DNA from: an uncultured Prevotella sp.
Lineage (GTDB): Bacteria; Bacteroidota; Bacteroidia; Bacteroidales; Bacteroidaceae
Reading direction: 5' to 3'
Assembly: GCA_900315695.1 (NCBI GenBank)
Contig: ONAE01000006.1
Span: 1-49,411 of the forward strand
DNA: 49,411 nucleotides
Positions 17,003 to 25,603 of this stretch are shown piece after piece; position 1 is the first letter of the stretch; each line of letters starts with the position of its first letter. The notes under the pieces were generated by a model. That model did no database searches and was not told the DNA's origin. It saw only the letters and a program-made list of their open reading frames with translations. Both the position numbers and the translations under genes were made by a program.

Positions 17003-17829
17003 ACTGACGAACGATTCTCTCTCCAATAAAACCTGTCCATAGTAGAATGTTTCTTTCTATCTTCTACAGGAGGTAATTTCATATAATCATTATACTTATC
17101 TCTTAACACTTCATCATATCCATTCATAACCATAACAGTAGTATCTTCGAACGGCATTAATATACAGTGATCAAAAGTCCTCAAAGAATGTCGTTCTTTA
17201 CTATTATCCCCCATACAAGTCATTTGCGTCCAATATGGCGTCTTGCCATATGGGATCTTTGCTGCACGCATAAAAACACGCCTAGAAAAAAAGCGTGCAT
17301 TAAAAAACTTCGAAAACAAATAGAGACAAAAATGAAGCAGCGATTTTGTTTTATCAAAATCATTAGATAAAGGCGCTCGACAATAACATGAGGCTTTCCA
17401 AAGCAAGCGACTTATTGTATAGTATCTATTATGCCTATTAATATTTTCAAAAGCGCCATCTGCAGGAAATATATCTATAGAAACGCCATATTGGCGATTG
17501 CACCACGGTAATGAGCCGTCTGCAACAGTTTTCTTTCTATCATAAACTCTTGCAAATGCTACAAAGCAGTCATTATCGTTTTCTGGACATACTAGCTCAT
17601 ATTTGTCAGAATGATATGTTTGACAAAATCTTAAAAAATCAGGCCTAGGCATAATAATATCAATATCATCATCCCAAGGAATAAACCCACTGTGCCTAAT
17701 GACCCCAATAAGGGATCCATCTTGAAGAGAGTATTTTATATCGTTATCCACACAAAAGGCATGTACATCTTTTAAAATTTCAAGACAGAACAACTGAAGT
17801 TCCCTTAATGTCAATTCCTTCTTCATCAT
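16999..17829 (-). CDS. LicD-family phosphotransferase (second of two)
   Basis: A 276-residue LicD protein with the same plan as the one at 13779-14576: YSLQDGSLIGVIRHSGFI, then PWDDDIDIIMPRPDFLRF with the acidic metal site, and YGVSIDIFPADGAFENI. It ends MKLPPVEDRKKHSTMDRF, close in pattern to the tail of the other copy (MQLPPVEQRVSHHENK). It would transfer a phospho-substituent from a CDP-linked donor to the glycan. Its TGA overlaps the ATG of the fusion gene, so the licD and activating genes are translated together. Two adjacent codons (17829, 17826) can both start. Two LicD proteins in one operon suggest two modification sites or two donors. Confidence 0.84.
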   Translation of the reverse strand: MMKKELTLRELQLFCLEILKDVHAFCVDNDIKYSLQDGSLIGVIRHSGFIPWDDDIDIIMPRPDFLRFCQTYHSDKYELVCPENDNDCFVAFARVYDRKKTVADGSLPWCNRQYGVSIDIFPADGAFENINRHNRYYTISRLLWKASCYCRAPLSNDFDKTKSLLHFCLYLFSKFFNARFFSRRVFMRAAKIPYGKTPYWTQMTCMGDNSKERHSLRTFDHCILMPFEDTTVMVMNGYDEVLRDKYNDYMKLPPVEDRKKHSTMDRFYWRENRSSV

Positions 17830-17891
17830 ATCAAATCTAATTTTTATTGAAGCTTCACGGGTGCGCCATCACTTGCGAAACTGTAGCATTT

Positions 17892-18917
17892 TTATATCTT
17901 AATATATATTTCTAATATTTTTTTTAAAAAAGAACATCTTGATACAACATAAAACAAACGCGCTTTTAAAGATAGAACATGCTTGTGTTTTGCCTCACGA
18001 AAGTATTTTGCAGCAATATTCTTTTCATCTAACCGACAAGCATATCGGATAACACTTTCATAATAACCTTCATCATACACATCGGATTGTAGTTTTACAC
18101 CATAATAATTTGCATAAAACAAACGTATTTCTACACCTGCATTTTTAAAGCTAATCAATTTATTGATATCCTTACTATGAGACGCTGACAACTCTAGAAC
18201 CCGATATTTAGCAGTCACGACTGGAAGATATTTAATCTTAGCCTCATGAGCCAATTCATACCATAAAGGCTTATCGTCCATTGGCCAGTCCTTTCCTCTA
18301 AAGAGTTTGGGGATTTTATCATAAATTGCTTTGCGATACAATACTGTGAGTGTGCCAATGTCCGGTACACCTTCAGTGATAATACGTGGAAACCAATTCC
18401 CATCATCTTTATTGTCTATTTTTCTATGATGACGTCGTCCTTTTATCAGATCATAATCAGTATGAACCATGCCATATTCTTCGTGAGTTTCCAAAAAATC
18501 AACCTGCATTTGGAGCTTTTCTGGATGACACCAGCAGTCATCTCCCTCACATATAGCATGATATTTTACCGGCTCATTGAACTCACTAAAATATGGATAC
18601 TTGTCTTTGTTTAACTGATAATGATTATATTTTAGATAATAAACTGCAAAATAACAGTTCCTGTTTGTCTTATGCTGAGTAAGAATAAGTTTATAATCCT
18701 CAGTTTCTTCATTTCTCGCTATTAATTGATTGTTTAAATCAAAATTATCTGCTAAATAGCGATTAATTACATCTTGTTCGCCATCAGGGCTAGCGTCATC
18801 TACTAAAATACAAACATAAGGGAAATTAGTATGTTGCATAGTGAAGCCATCCATAGTTTCTTTAATATATGGGGCTTGATTATATGTAAAACAACGTACA
18901 CTTACTAAAAACTTCAT
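17892..18917 (-). CDS. Glycosyltransferase family 2
   Basis: A 341-residue GT-A enzyme. It begins FLVSVRCFTYNQAPYIKETM, a common GT2 head, with the donor-site VCILVDDASPDGEQ and a metal-binding acidic cluster in HAICEGDDCWCHPEKLQMQ. GMVHTDYDLIKG and LTVLYRKAIYDKIPKLF are typical of capsule GT2 proteins of this group. The last 60 residues are basic and rich in aromatic residues and may touch the membrane. It presumably adds one sugar of the repeat unit; donor unknown. It sits between wzx (30-nt gap) and the second licD (62-nt gap). Base composition is AT-rich, like the neighbouring wzy and licD genes, which fits a transferred capsule cassette. Confidence 0.84.
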   Translation of the reverse strand: MKFLVSVRCFTYNQAPYIKETMDGFTMQHTNFPYVCILVDDASPDGEQDVINRYLADNFDLNNQLIARNEETEDYKLILTQHKTNRNCYFAVYYLKYNHYQLNKDKYPYFSEFNEPVKYHAICEGDDCWCHPEKLQMQVDFLETHEEYGMVHTDYDLIKGRRHHRKIDNKDDGNWFPRIITEGVPDIGTLTVLYRKAIYDKIPKLFRGKDWPMDDKPLWYELAHEAKIKYLPVVTAKYRVLELSASHSKDINKLISFKNAGVEIRLFYANYYGVKLQSDVYDEGYYESVIRYACRLDEKNIAAKYFREAKHKHVLSLKARLFYVVSRCSFLKKILEIYIKI

Positions 18918-18947
18918 TTCATCAATAATTATAAAAAGTTGTACATT

Positions 18948-20402
18948 CTACTTTTTTATTCTTGCAATTGCTTTAATAAGAATTCCTTTCAATTCCATAT
19001 ACTCATCAAGTTTGATGGATTCGCAAATTAATATGCCCACACTTATACCAACAACAATCTGAATGGGTAATATTAGCCAGTAAGACAATGGCAGATATTT
19101 AAAAAAAAAAACTGCCAAAGCAACTATTCCACCTATGCAATAGGAAGGAAGGATATCCTTTATCTGCATAAAAGAAGAATAATGTAGCTTCTTACCTGTA
19201 TAGTAACTATTTAGGAAAAAGGCTATTACGCCCGTAACAAAACTACCTGCCAACATCCAGTAAATGCTAAAGAAAATACCAAGACACAAAGGGCCTACGC
19301 TAATGATTTTCTTAATAATCTCAAGATAAAGGTAGATATCGCTACGTCCCTGAACCTTCAGCATATTCAAATTTATGGCGTGAAGGGGGTACAATGACAT
19401 AGAAAGGCAAATTAGTGGTAAATATGTAGATGCCTCATGCCACTTTGGTCCTATTAAACAATAAATAAATGGTTCAGACACAGCACCCAGAAAAATCATT
19501 AATAAGGCAATAACAAACATGGTCATCTTGATAATTCTGCGATAGGCTGAAATCATACGTTCCTGATCGTCCTGCACCTCTGACAATACAGGATAAGTCA
19601 CACGCTGTATGATAGAAGTAAAATGGGCTGATACAATTGTAGCATATTCTTTTGAGCGAGAATACTGACCTAACGTTGCAGGGCTATAACACTTACCGAC
19701 TACAACCTGATATAGTTGACTCCATGTATTTTCTAATAATCCAGACAACATCAGCTTCCATCCAAACCCCCACATATAACGAAAGCTCTCGCGACTGAAG
19801 GATCCATTAGGCAACCAATGATTAAGAATCCATAGGCATATGGAATAAAGAAGAGTATTAGATAGTTTCTGGCCAACTAAAGCCCATACCCCATATCCCA
19901 TGAAAGCCATTGCGATACCTATTACGCCACTAACTACAGCAGATATAAGCGAAGCTTTAGTCTTTGTCTTAAAATCAATTCTCTTTGTTAATATGGTGAC
20001 TTGGGTTATAGAAAGAGCCTGAAAGATCAAGATAAGGCCCATAGCCCTTATAACATGAGTCAGTTCTGGTCGATTGAAAAACAGACTAATAAATGGAGAT
20101 GCAAAATACAATCCAATGAACAAAAGGAAACTAATCACCATATTGGTTATAAACATAGTGTTATAGTCAACATCTGTTGTATCCTTCTTACGGATTAATG
20201 CTGTAGAAAAGCCGCTATCTACAATACCATTTAGAACGATAGTAAAGATTAGAGCGATTCCTATCAATCCATATTCTTTTGGGGAAAGTAATCTTGCTAA
20301 TACAATACCAACAAGAAACGTTACTCCTTGTCCAAGGAATGCATCTGCTGCACTCCAAAAAGATCCTTTTATAGTCTTATCTTTTAAGCTTTCTCTTGCC
20401 AT
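18948..20402 (-). CDS. wzx: Wzx-type polysaccharide flippase
   Basis: A 484-residue integral membrane protein of the MATE-like polysaccharide transporter family (WzxC/RfbX type). The N-terminal part ESLKDKTIKGSFWSAADAFL followed by GVTFLVGIVLARLLSPKEYG is the standard signature. Twelve or more hydrophobic helices are spread along the length, and SKEYATIVSAHFTSIIQRVTYP matches the middle loop of the family. It flips undecaprenyl-diphosphate repeat units across the inner membrane for the Wzy polymerase. It is the only flippase in the operon. The start at 20402 is well placed before the conserved N-terminus. Confidence 0.9.
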   Translation of the reverse strand: MARESLKDKTIKGSFWSAADAFLGQGVTFLVGIVLARLLSPKEYGLIGIALIFTIVLNGIVDSGFSTALIRKKDTTDVDYNTMFITNMVISFLLFIGLYFASPFISLFFNRPELTHVIRAMGLILIFQALSITQVTILTKRIDFKTKTKASLISAVVSGVIGIAMAFMGYGVWALVGQKLSNTLLYSICLWILNHWLPNGSFSRESFRYMWGFGWKLMLSGLLENTWSQLYQVVVGKCYSPATLGQYSRSKEYATIVSAHFTSIIQRVTYPVLSEVQDDQERMISAYRRIIKMTMFVIALLMIFLGAVSEPFIYCLIGPKWHEASTYLPLICLSMSLYPLHAINLNMLKVQGRSDIYLYLEIIKKIISVGPLCLGIFFSIYWMLAGSFVTGVIAFFLNSYYTGKKLHYSSFMQIKDILPSYCIGGIVALAVFFFKYLPLSYWLILPIQIVVGISVGILICESIKLDEYMELKGILIKAIARIKK

Positions 20403-20435
20403 TATTTTTATATTGTCGTATTAATATCAAATAAA

Positions 20436-21434
20436 TCAATTGTGGAAATCTTCGACCTTCCCCCACAACTTATTGAATCTCTCATTTTTCTCCTCGTTCT
20501 CAAAATCCTTCAACCAATCTAAATAACTATACTTCGGGGAATAGCCTAATTCTTCAACCGTCTTACTAATATCCAAATGATTAAACAATGCATCTGGTTT
20601 ATCTGGACGATATATTTTCTTTGACCTCTTATCCCTAGTAAACACCTCAATAATTCCGTCAATCTGCTCTTCAAGTGTCACCTGATGTAGACTACCAACA
20701 TTATACATACCACCGTGCTCGTTGTCTTCTATGCATTGTGAGATTAATTGTGCAACGTCCTTAACATACACCATCTCCTTGCTACGGGTCGGGTCTCCCC
20801 ATACTTCGATATCTTCACCCTTCTTTGCCTTTTCAATAAGCAGTCTGAATGAAATCCAACGTTTAATTCCATCTACATGATAGAATGGATTGGGATTAAA
20901 CATATACACATTGAAGAAGCGGAGTGCATACCACTGAATGCCAAAAGTCGTCTTATAATACTGGGTGATATCGATTGCGGCATTCTTAGCAATGGTGTAT
21001 ATTGAATGATCTGTTGATGGCGGGAAACTACGCTGAGCATCAGCCGGCATGGGTTCCGTTGTGTTCTGCAAGTACCACAAATCAGCAGGAGTTTGTGCAA
21101 ATATTATTTTCTTGCATCCAACTTCCCGCATATACTCCAGGACATTTAACTGTCCCATGGTGAAGGAACTCACAAACAAACGCGGGTCATATTTGATTGC
21201 AGGCAGAACACCAGCCAGATTAACAACAGCAAATACATCTTCTTTTGGAAGGCAATCAAAAGTTTTGTAATCTGCTATGTCAACACTGTAGTATGGAATT
21301 CCTTTGCTTTCAAAGAATCCATTATCGCTTTTTCTGTGGCCTACTGCCACAAGTTCATACTTGCCTTGTTCTAACAGATGCAATAATGTATATGCTCCGA
21401 TTCCACCTGTTGCGCCAAATACAACTATCTTCAT
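20436..21434 (-). CDS. NAD(P)-dependent epimerase/dehydratase (SDR)
   Basis: A 332-residue extended SDR taken from the ATG at 21434 (MKIVVFGATGGIGAY, nucleotide motif GxxGxxG); a TTG three codons upstream also exists. The active site appears as SIYTIAKNAAIDITQYY (Tyr-x3-Lys), and WGDPTRSKEMVYVKDVAQLI is the usual sugar-nucleotide-epimerase segment. The substrate is unknown. It is encoded after the DegT aminotransferase and ATP-grasp genes, so the three may make one unusual amino sugar or amino-acid-linked sugar. The gap to the ATP-grasp gene is only 11 nt. Confidence 0.82.
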   Translation of the reverse strand: MKIVVFGATGGIGAYTLLHLLEQGKYELVAVGHRKSDNGFFESKGIPYYSVDIADYKTFDCLPKEDVFAVVNLAGVLPAIKYDPRLFVSSFTMGQLNVLEYMREVGCKKIIFAQTPADLWYLQNTTEPMPADAQRSFPPSTDHSIYTIAKNAAIDITQYYKTTFGIQWYALRFFNVYMFNPNPFYHVDGIKRWISFRLLIEKAKKGEDIEVWGDPTRSKEMVYVKDVAQLISQCIEDNEHGGMYNVGSLHQVTLEEQIDGIIEVFTRDKRSKKIYRPDKPDALFNHLDISKTVEELGYSPKYSYLDWLKDFENEEKNERFNKLWGKVEDFHN

Positions 21435-21445
21435 TGTATCCAATT

Positions 21446-22654
21446 TTATTTAACAATCACTTTGAGCCATTCTCTCTGATGAGTTATGGCATGTTCAAGT
21501 TCCTCTGCAGTGTTGAAGTTCAACACCAAAGTTCCAATAGCATTATTGGCCCCTTCAAAGCCTTCGACCTTATCACCATTCTCTACCCAGAGATCTTCTT
21601 CAACAATCTCAGCAGGCAAATCCTTGCTTATTTCAAGATGGTCAAACACACCATCTTTATCAGCATGAAGAATAATCTCTGCCCAGTGACCATTATATGG
21701 CTTCTGCTCAATGGGTTCCAATATGGGGTCGCCCACCATCGCACGGGTAATTGCTGTTATCATATCCACTCCCGTAGCATAGCGCAACATCTCACAAAGG
21801 CGATTTCCCCCACCACGAGGTGTCAATTCCATAATATACGGTTTGCCGTTAGGAGTTACCCTAACCTCTATGTTATACACACAAGTTTTCAGGTTCAACA
21901 GTGTAATCAATCGCTGAATCTCCGAAGTAAGGTAATCTTCCTGCTCTTTGGTAAATGTAGAAGGCCAGCTGTAAGCTGCAGGCGTATAAGGATTGGTAGC
22001 CTCTGCATCAAATCGTTGAGCACAGAAGCTAACAAATTTCAGTTTGCCGTCCTCGGAGAAACTGTCCGTATCAGAGGAACACCCCTGTTTGTCAATAAAC
22101 TCCTCTACGATGATATGACCTGAAATACTGTGCTCCATAGCATATTTTAGAGCAGGCTTCAAATCCTCAGCCTTATCAACTCTGGTAACGCCCTTGCTAC
22201 CGGCAGCATCCGTAGGCTTCACAATTACAGGCCAAGGATACCAGTAGGTTTCCTCCATGGCAGCCTCAACGCTATCAAATCCTTTAGCCTGCGGTACATT
22301 AAAGCCGTTCTTAGCCAGAAATGCACGGAACTTGTCCTTGTTCTGGAGTATTTCTACAGACTCAAACGGACCAAATGATGGCAGCCCCATCTTGTTCTGC
22401 ACATAGCTTGCAGCAACCACACCTGGGTCACACGCGAAGGACATAATGCCATCAATCTGGAGTCTTTGAGCCTCTTTCAGTACAGCTTCCTTGTCAATGA
22501 TACTGACATTACAATACTCATCGCTCCACTTGTGAGCAATGTTATTAGGCAGATAATCTGCCGTTATTACATAGTAGCCCTGCTTATGAGCTGCATCTAT
22601 TACAGGTTTCAGGTAGCGCAAGCCACCAAGGAGCATCAATCTCTTCTGAGCCAT
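21446..22654 (-). CDS. ATP-grasp ligase
   Basis: A 402-residue ATP-grasp enzyme. An N-terminal pre-ATP-grasp domain (LMLLGGLRYLKPVIDAAHKQ) is followed by the ATP-binding part with PWPVIVKPTDAAGSKGVTRV (Lys and Gly-rich loop) and HIIVEEFIDKQG. The Mg-binding end reads YNIEVRVTPNGKPYIMELTP then RGGGNRL. Such ligases join a carboxylate to an amine through an acyl-phosphate. In this operon it may attach an amino acid or other acid to the amino sugar made by the adjacent DegT aminotransferase, whose stop overlaps its start (TAATG). The acid and the acceptor are unknown. A purine- or amino-acid-metabolism role is unlikely given the location. Confidence 0.84.
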   Translation of the reverse strand: MAQKRLMLLGGLRYLKPVIDAAHKQGYYVITADYLPNNIAHKWSDEYCNVSIIDKEAVLKEAQRLQIDGIMSFACDPGVVAASYVQNKMGLPSFGPFESVEILQNKDKFRAFLAKNGFNVPQAKGFDSVEAAMEETYWYPWPVIVKPTDAAGSKGVTRVDKAEDLKPALKYAMEHSISGHIIVEEFIDKQGCSSDTDSFSEDGKLKFVSFCAQRFDAEATNPYTPAAYSWPSTFTKEQEDYLTSEIQRLITLLNLKTCVYNIEVRVTPNGKPYIMELTPRGGGNRLCEMLRYATGVDMITAITRAMVGDPILEPIEQKPYNGHWAEIILHADKDGVFDHLEISKDLPAEIVEEDLWVENGDKVEGFEGANNAIGTLVLNFNTAEELEHAITHQREWLKVIVK

Positions 22655-23766
22655 TATTTTACTATCAAACTAAGAATCCTATCTATATCATTATTACTCA
22701 ATTCATGGTGCATTGGCAGACAAATAACCTCATTAGCCAAACGAGTAGCCACCGGCAAGTTCTCAGGTGCCGCACTGGGTAATCCACGATAGGTGCTAAA
22801 GGCGCTAATAAGAGGATAGAAGTAACGACGACCAAGAACCTTTGCCTCTTTCATCTTGAAATAAAGATCATCGCGACTCATACCAAATTCTTCTGCCTTA
22901 ATAAAAACGGGAAAATAGCTATAATTGTGACGTACTCCGGGCATATCATCAAAGAAACGAATACCAGGAACGTTGCGCAAAGCCTCACGGTATTTCTGTG
23001 CTACTTTCTGACGGTTAGCAATAGCCTGATCCACATGCTTAAGGTTCAAGAGACCATATGCAGCACGAACTTCATCAACTTTACTGTTGATACCAGGAGC
23101 GACTACTGTAACCTCATCTGCAAACCCAAAGTTTTTCAGGTAATCAATGCGTTGCTTTGTTTCTTCATCATGCATCACAAGGGCACCTCCTTCGAGTGTA
23201 TTATACACCTTAGTAGCATGAAAACTGAGTGTACTCATGTCACCTGCCTTCAGCACACTTTCACCATCCACTTCGACACCAAAAGCATGAGCTGCATCGT
23301 AGATGACCTTTAAGCCATACTTATCTGCAATTGCTTGAATTTGCTTCATCTTAACTGGTTTACCATAGCAATGCACAGGCATGATAGCAGTTGTCTTAGG
23401 AGTGATAGCAGCTTCTATCTTATCTGGATCAATGCCGCAAGTCTCTTCCTCTATATCAACAAATACGGGCTTACATCCATTCCACCAAATGCTGTGGGTA
23501 GTTGCGACAAAACTGTATGGGGTGGTTATTACTTCTCCTGTAATGCGAAGCGCCTGTAAAGCTGTTAACAATGGCAGTGTGCCATTTGTAAACAAGCTTA
23601 TATAAGGCACTTTTAAGTACTCACACAAAGACTTTTCTAACTGCTTATGAAACTGCCCATTATTAGTAATCCACTTGCTTGCCCAAATTTCCTTCAACAT
23701 TTCATTAAACTCATCAAGGTCGGGCAACAAAGGCGAGGTAACGGTTATTTGCTTTTTCTTTATCAT
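22654..23766 (-). CDS. DegT/DnrJ/EryC1/StrS sugar aminotransferase
   Basis: A 370-residue, full-length PLP aminotransferase that aminates nucleotide-linked keto sugars. Motifs in order: SKWITNNGQFHKQLEKSLCE, SLFTNGTLPLLTALQAL, TPYSFVATTHSIWWNG, VIYDAAHAFGVEVDG, then the PLP lysine in LSFHATKVYNTLEGGALV, and the VICLPMHHELS end typical of the VioA/FdtB/RffA branch that acts on 4-keto-6-deoxy sugars. With rfbC in the same operon, a dTDP-linked 4-amino-4,6-dideoxyhexose is a reasonable guess. It is the intact counterpart of the truncated aminotransferase at 1128-2162 but from another subgroup. It overlaps the ATP-grasp gene by 1 nt. Confidence 0.87.
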   Translation of the reverse strand: MIKKKQITVTSPLLPDLDEFNEMLKEIWASKWITNNGQFHKQLEKSLCEYLKVPYISLFTNGTLPLLTALQALRITGEVITTPYSFVATTHSIWWNGCKPVFVDIEEETCGIDPDKIEAAITPKTTAIMPVHCYGKPVKMKQIQAIADKYGLKVIYDAAHAFGVEVDGESVLKAGDMSTLSFHATKVYNTLEGGALVMHDEETKQRIDYLKNFGFADEVTVVAPGINSKVDEVRAAYGLLNLKHVDQAIANRQKVAQKYREALRNVPGIRFFDDMPGVRHNYSYFPVFIKAEEFGMSRDDLYFKMKEAKVLGRRYFYPLISAFSTYRGLPSAAPENLPVATRLANEVICLPMHHELSNNDIDRILSLIVK

Positions 23767-23795
23767 ATATCAATGTAAAATAATTTTATTTTAAA

Positions 23796-23900
23796 CTATA
23801 TATTTGCAGAATGACTAACTTGTATTAATTGATGTTTATAATATTTGACGCAACCTATCAGTTGCTGCAAAACACCATTACCACCAATAACACCAATCAT
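23796..23900 (-). pseudogene. Stub of a lost gene, possible Asp/Glu racemase N-terminus
   Basis: A 34-codon frame starts MIGVIGGNGV and then loses similarity (LQQLIGCVKYYKH) before a TAG. The first ten residues resemble the start of aspartate/glutamate racemase-like proteins (IGIIGGNGVAATN pattern). Its ATG overlaps the stop of the HAD/nucleotidyltransferase gene as ATGA, the mark of a formerly coupled downstream gene. The body appears deleted, leaving a 130-nt gap before the DegT gene. The family assignment from ten residues is tentative. Confidence 0.45.
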
Positions 23901-25135
23901 ATTTTCCAGTCTTTTGTTATTTCAGATACTCTGATATAATCATTGTATGTATCTATATCATATGCCCTAACCTTTATACCACGCATAGGACATAAAGGTT
24001 CAAACATATTAAATACATTATTGGAATTATAAGTCAGGTTACGTTTTGCCATACATGCGGGTCCTGTCCATTCAAAGTCACCGCTATCACGGCTGAAACT
24101 AAGGACATTCCCTTCGTCATTTGTTCTTACGAATACCGTCTCTTCGCTTGTCTTATCACCATAACAAATATATTCGCCTGGTGTTGCAAGTAGCATCCTA
24201 ACATCATCAGGATGTACCAACAAATCTCCATCCCACTCTAAAATTTCATTATTCGCATGACGAGCACCAAGATAGAAACTTGCACCTGTTTTTGTTTCAA
24301 AATAACGATGATTATAACAGAACACTACGTCATCCCGACATTTTCTAACCTCTTCAATAATTTCACCGCCTTGGAATCCAATAACAATCCTCAGATCCTC
24401 AACATCCTTAAACAATTTAAGTTGCCACGAAATTAACGATCCCCCATTTATTTGTACCAATGCCTTAGTAAGACCTAATCCTAAGCGAGAGCCTATTCCT
24501 GCACAGCTAATTACTACCGATTTAGAATCAGACACCTCACCTGCTAGCTGGCGCATCTGTCTGCATAAAGCATGCTCATTAAAAATAACATAGTCTGTTA
24601 TTGCCAGCAAACTTTGAGCAGGGTTATGAGTAAGGCCTACTGAAATAGAAATGTTTGCATGGCGCATAGCTTCCAGGTCGTTATTACCATCACCGATAAA
24701 GACAACAGTCTCGCCTAAAGCCTTATATTGATCTACAATCTGTTCTTTTCGTAGGATAGATTTTAGTTTGACAACCTTATCTCCTTCGCATTCTGCTTTG
24801 CTACCATAGCACTGACAGCCTATTTTCTTGAAAAGCCCTTCGCACCAGCAGGTCAAATTACCAGTAACAATAATACAATCCTCCCTATGCGAATCAATAA
24901 ATTCCTTAACCTCAGGATATAAAGGAACCTGTGCCAGTAATTCTGAAGTCTCACTAACAGAATATTTCCCTAATATATTAACTCTGCGGATAAAACTCTC
25001 AATAAAAGGAATATTGCCCTGAACTGTCCGCTTTGTAAGCTCTGCGATTTCTTCCTTACACTCAAAGTGATTAGCTATAATGGGCAGCGTCTCTGCTGAA
25101 GTGACAGTTCCGTCTAAATCGAATAAAAATTTCAT
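23897..25135 (-). CDS. Fusion: HAD-IB phosphatase + nucleotidyltransferase (LicC/GlmU-like)
   Basis: A 412-residue two-domain protein. Residues 1 to about 200 form a SerB-like HAD phosphatase: FLFDLDGTVTS with the nucleophile Asp, CIIVTGNLTCWCEGL, and FIGDGNNDLEAMRHANI for Mg binding. From about residue 205 an NTP-transferase domain begins with VVISCAGIGSRLGLGLTKAL, a variant of the GxGxRxG...PK nucleotide signature with Thr before the Lys, followed by LEWDGDLLVHPDDV carrying the metal-site acid. The likely role is to dephosphorylate and/or activate a small molecule or sugar with NTP for the capsule. It follows the TagD-like gene by 44 nt, so two nucleotidyl transfer functions lie side by side. 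The exact substrate cannot be told. Confidence 0.78.
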   Translation of the reverse strand: MKFLFDLDGTVTSAETLPIIANHFECKEEIAELTKRTVQGNIPFIESFIRRVNILGKYSVSETSELLAQVPLYPEVKEFIDSHREDCIIVTGNLTCWCEGLFKKIGCQCYGSKAECEGDKVVKLKSILRKEQIVDQYKALGETVVFIGDGNNDLEAMRHANISISVGLTHNPAQSLLAITDYVIFNEHALCRQMRQLAGEVSDSKSVVISCAGIGSRLGLGLTKALVQINGGSLISWQLKLFKDVEDLRIVIGFQGGEIIEEVRKCRDDVVFCYNHRYFETKTGASFYLGARHANNEILEWDGDLLVHPDDVRMLLATPGEYICYGDKTSEETVFVRTNDEGNVLSFSRDSGDFEWTGPACMAKRNLTYNSNNVFNMFEPLCPMRGIKVRAYDIDTYNDYIRVSEITKDWKI

Positions 25136-25179
25136 AATGTAATGGGGTTAAGCCTTCCCCATCACATCGAGAGATCCGA

Positions 25180-25599
25180 TTATTTAAGATCCTTCACCCT
25201 ACGTAACAGAGAAGATGATATGCCTTCTGTTCTTGGAATAACAACAACCTCCTTGCCATGCGCCCTACACCATTCTTCAGCTCGTTTAAAGCCTTCATGA
25301 TTCTGGTCCGGGCCTTTGGCAAAAATGTCGAAGTCTATTTTTTGTATGTCTTTATCTACGTCTTTATAAGAAATAACTTCATCCACATAGCGAATGGAAC
25401 TGACCATATATTCGCGAGTGGGTGTATCATTCACGATAACCGTATCAGGCTTGTACTTCAAAATATAGTCTGAGTCCTGAACGGCCACTATCAATTTTAC
25501 CCCCCCCCCCCTATCAGGCAGGTTCTTCGCATTTCTGAATAGGAGTACATGCCCTATGTGAAGGATGTCAAATACTCCAAATGTCACAACTTTCTTCAT
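25180..25599 (-). CDS. Adenylyl/cytidylyltransferase (TagD-like) with an internal poly-G tract
   Basis: A 139-residue single-domain nucleotidyltransferase of the glycerol-3-phosphate cytidylyltransferase family. It has FGVFDILHIGHVLLFRNAK (HxGH motif), AVQDSDYILKYKPDTVI, and VIPRTEGISSSLLRRV for the triphosphate end. A run of twelve G on the coding strand (25511-25500) encodes the Arg-Gly-Gly-Gly-Val of LPDRGGGVKL. The length keeps the frame open in this sequence, but a change of one or two G would end translation early. At this point TagD relatives usually have a shorter GDYL-type turn, so the tract sits in an expanded loop. A TATATTTG box lies 4 nt before the ATG. It probably activates a small phosphorylated alcohol with CTP. 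Confidence 0.84.
   Translation of the reverse strand: MKKVVTFGVFDILHIGHVLLFRNAKNLPDRGGGVKLIVAVQDSDYILKYKPDTVIVNDTPTREYMVSSIRYVDEVISYKDVDKDIQKIDFDIFAKGPDQNHEGFKRAEEWCRAHGKEVVVIPRTEGISSSLLRRVKDLK
25500..25511 (+). repeat. Homopolymer tract C12 (G12 on the coding strand)
   Basis: Twelve consecutive C on the plus strand inside the TagD-like gene. It is the longest G/C run I noticed in the window. Such tracts mutate in length by slipped-strand mispairing, and this one covers codons 30-34. Confidence 0.95.
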
Positions 25600-25603
25600 T
25601 CTT

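Noticed and set aside
14576-17829. Aminoethylphosphonate pathway
   Set aside because: The class V aminotransferase would fit, but there is no PEP mutase or phosphonopyruvate decarboxylase here; kept only as an open alternative.
21245-22123. 292-codon plus-strand open frame
   Set aside because: Antisense to the ATP-grasp and SDR genes, both of which have intact motifs and coupled starts.
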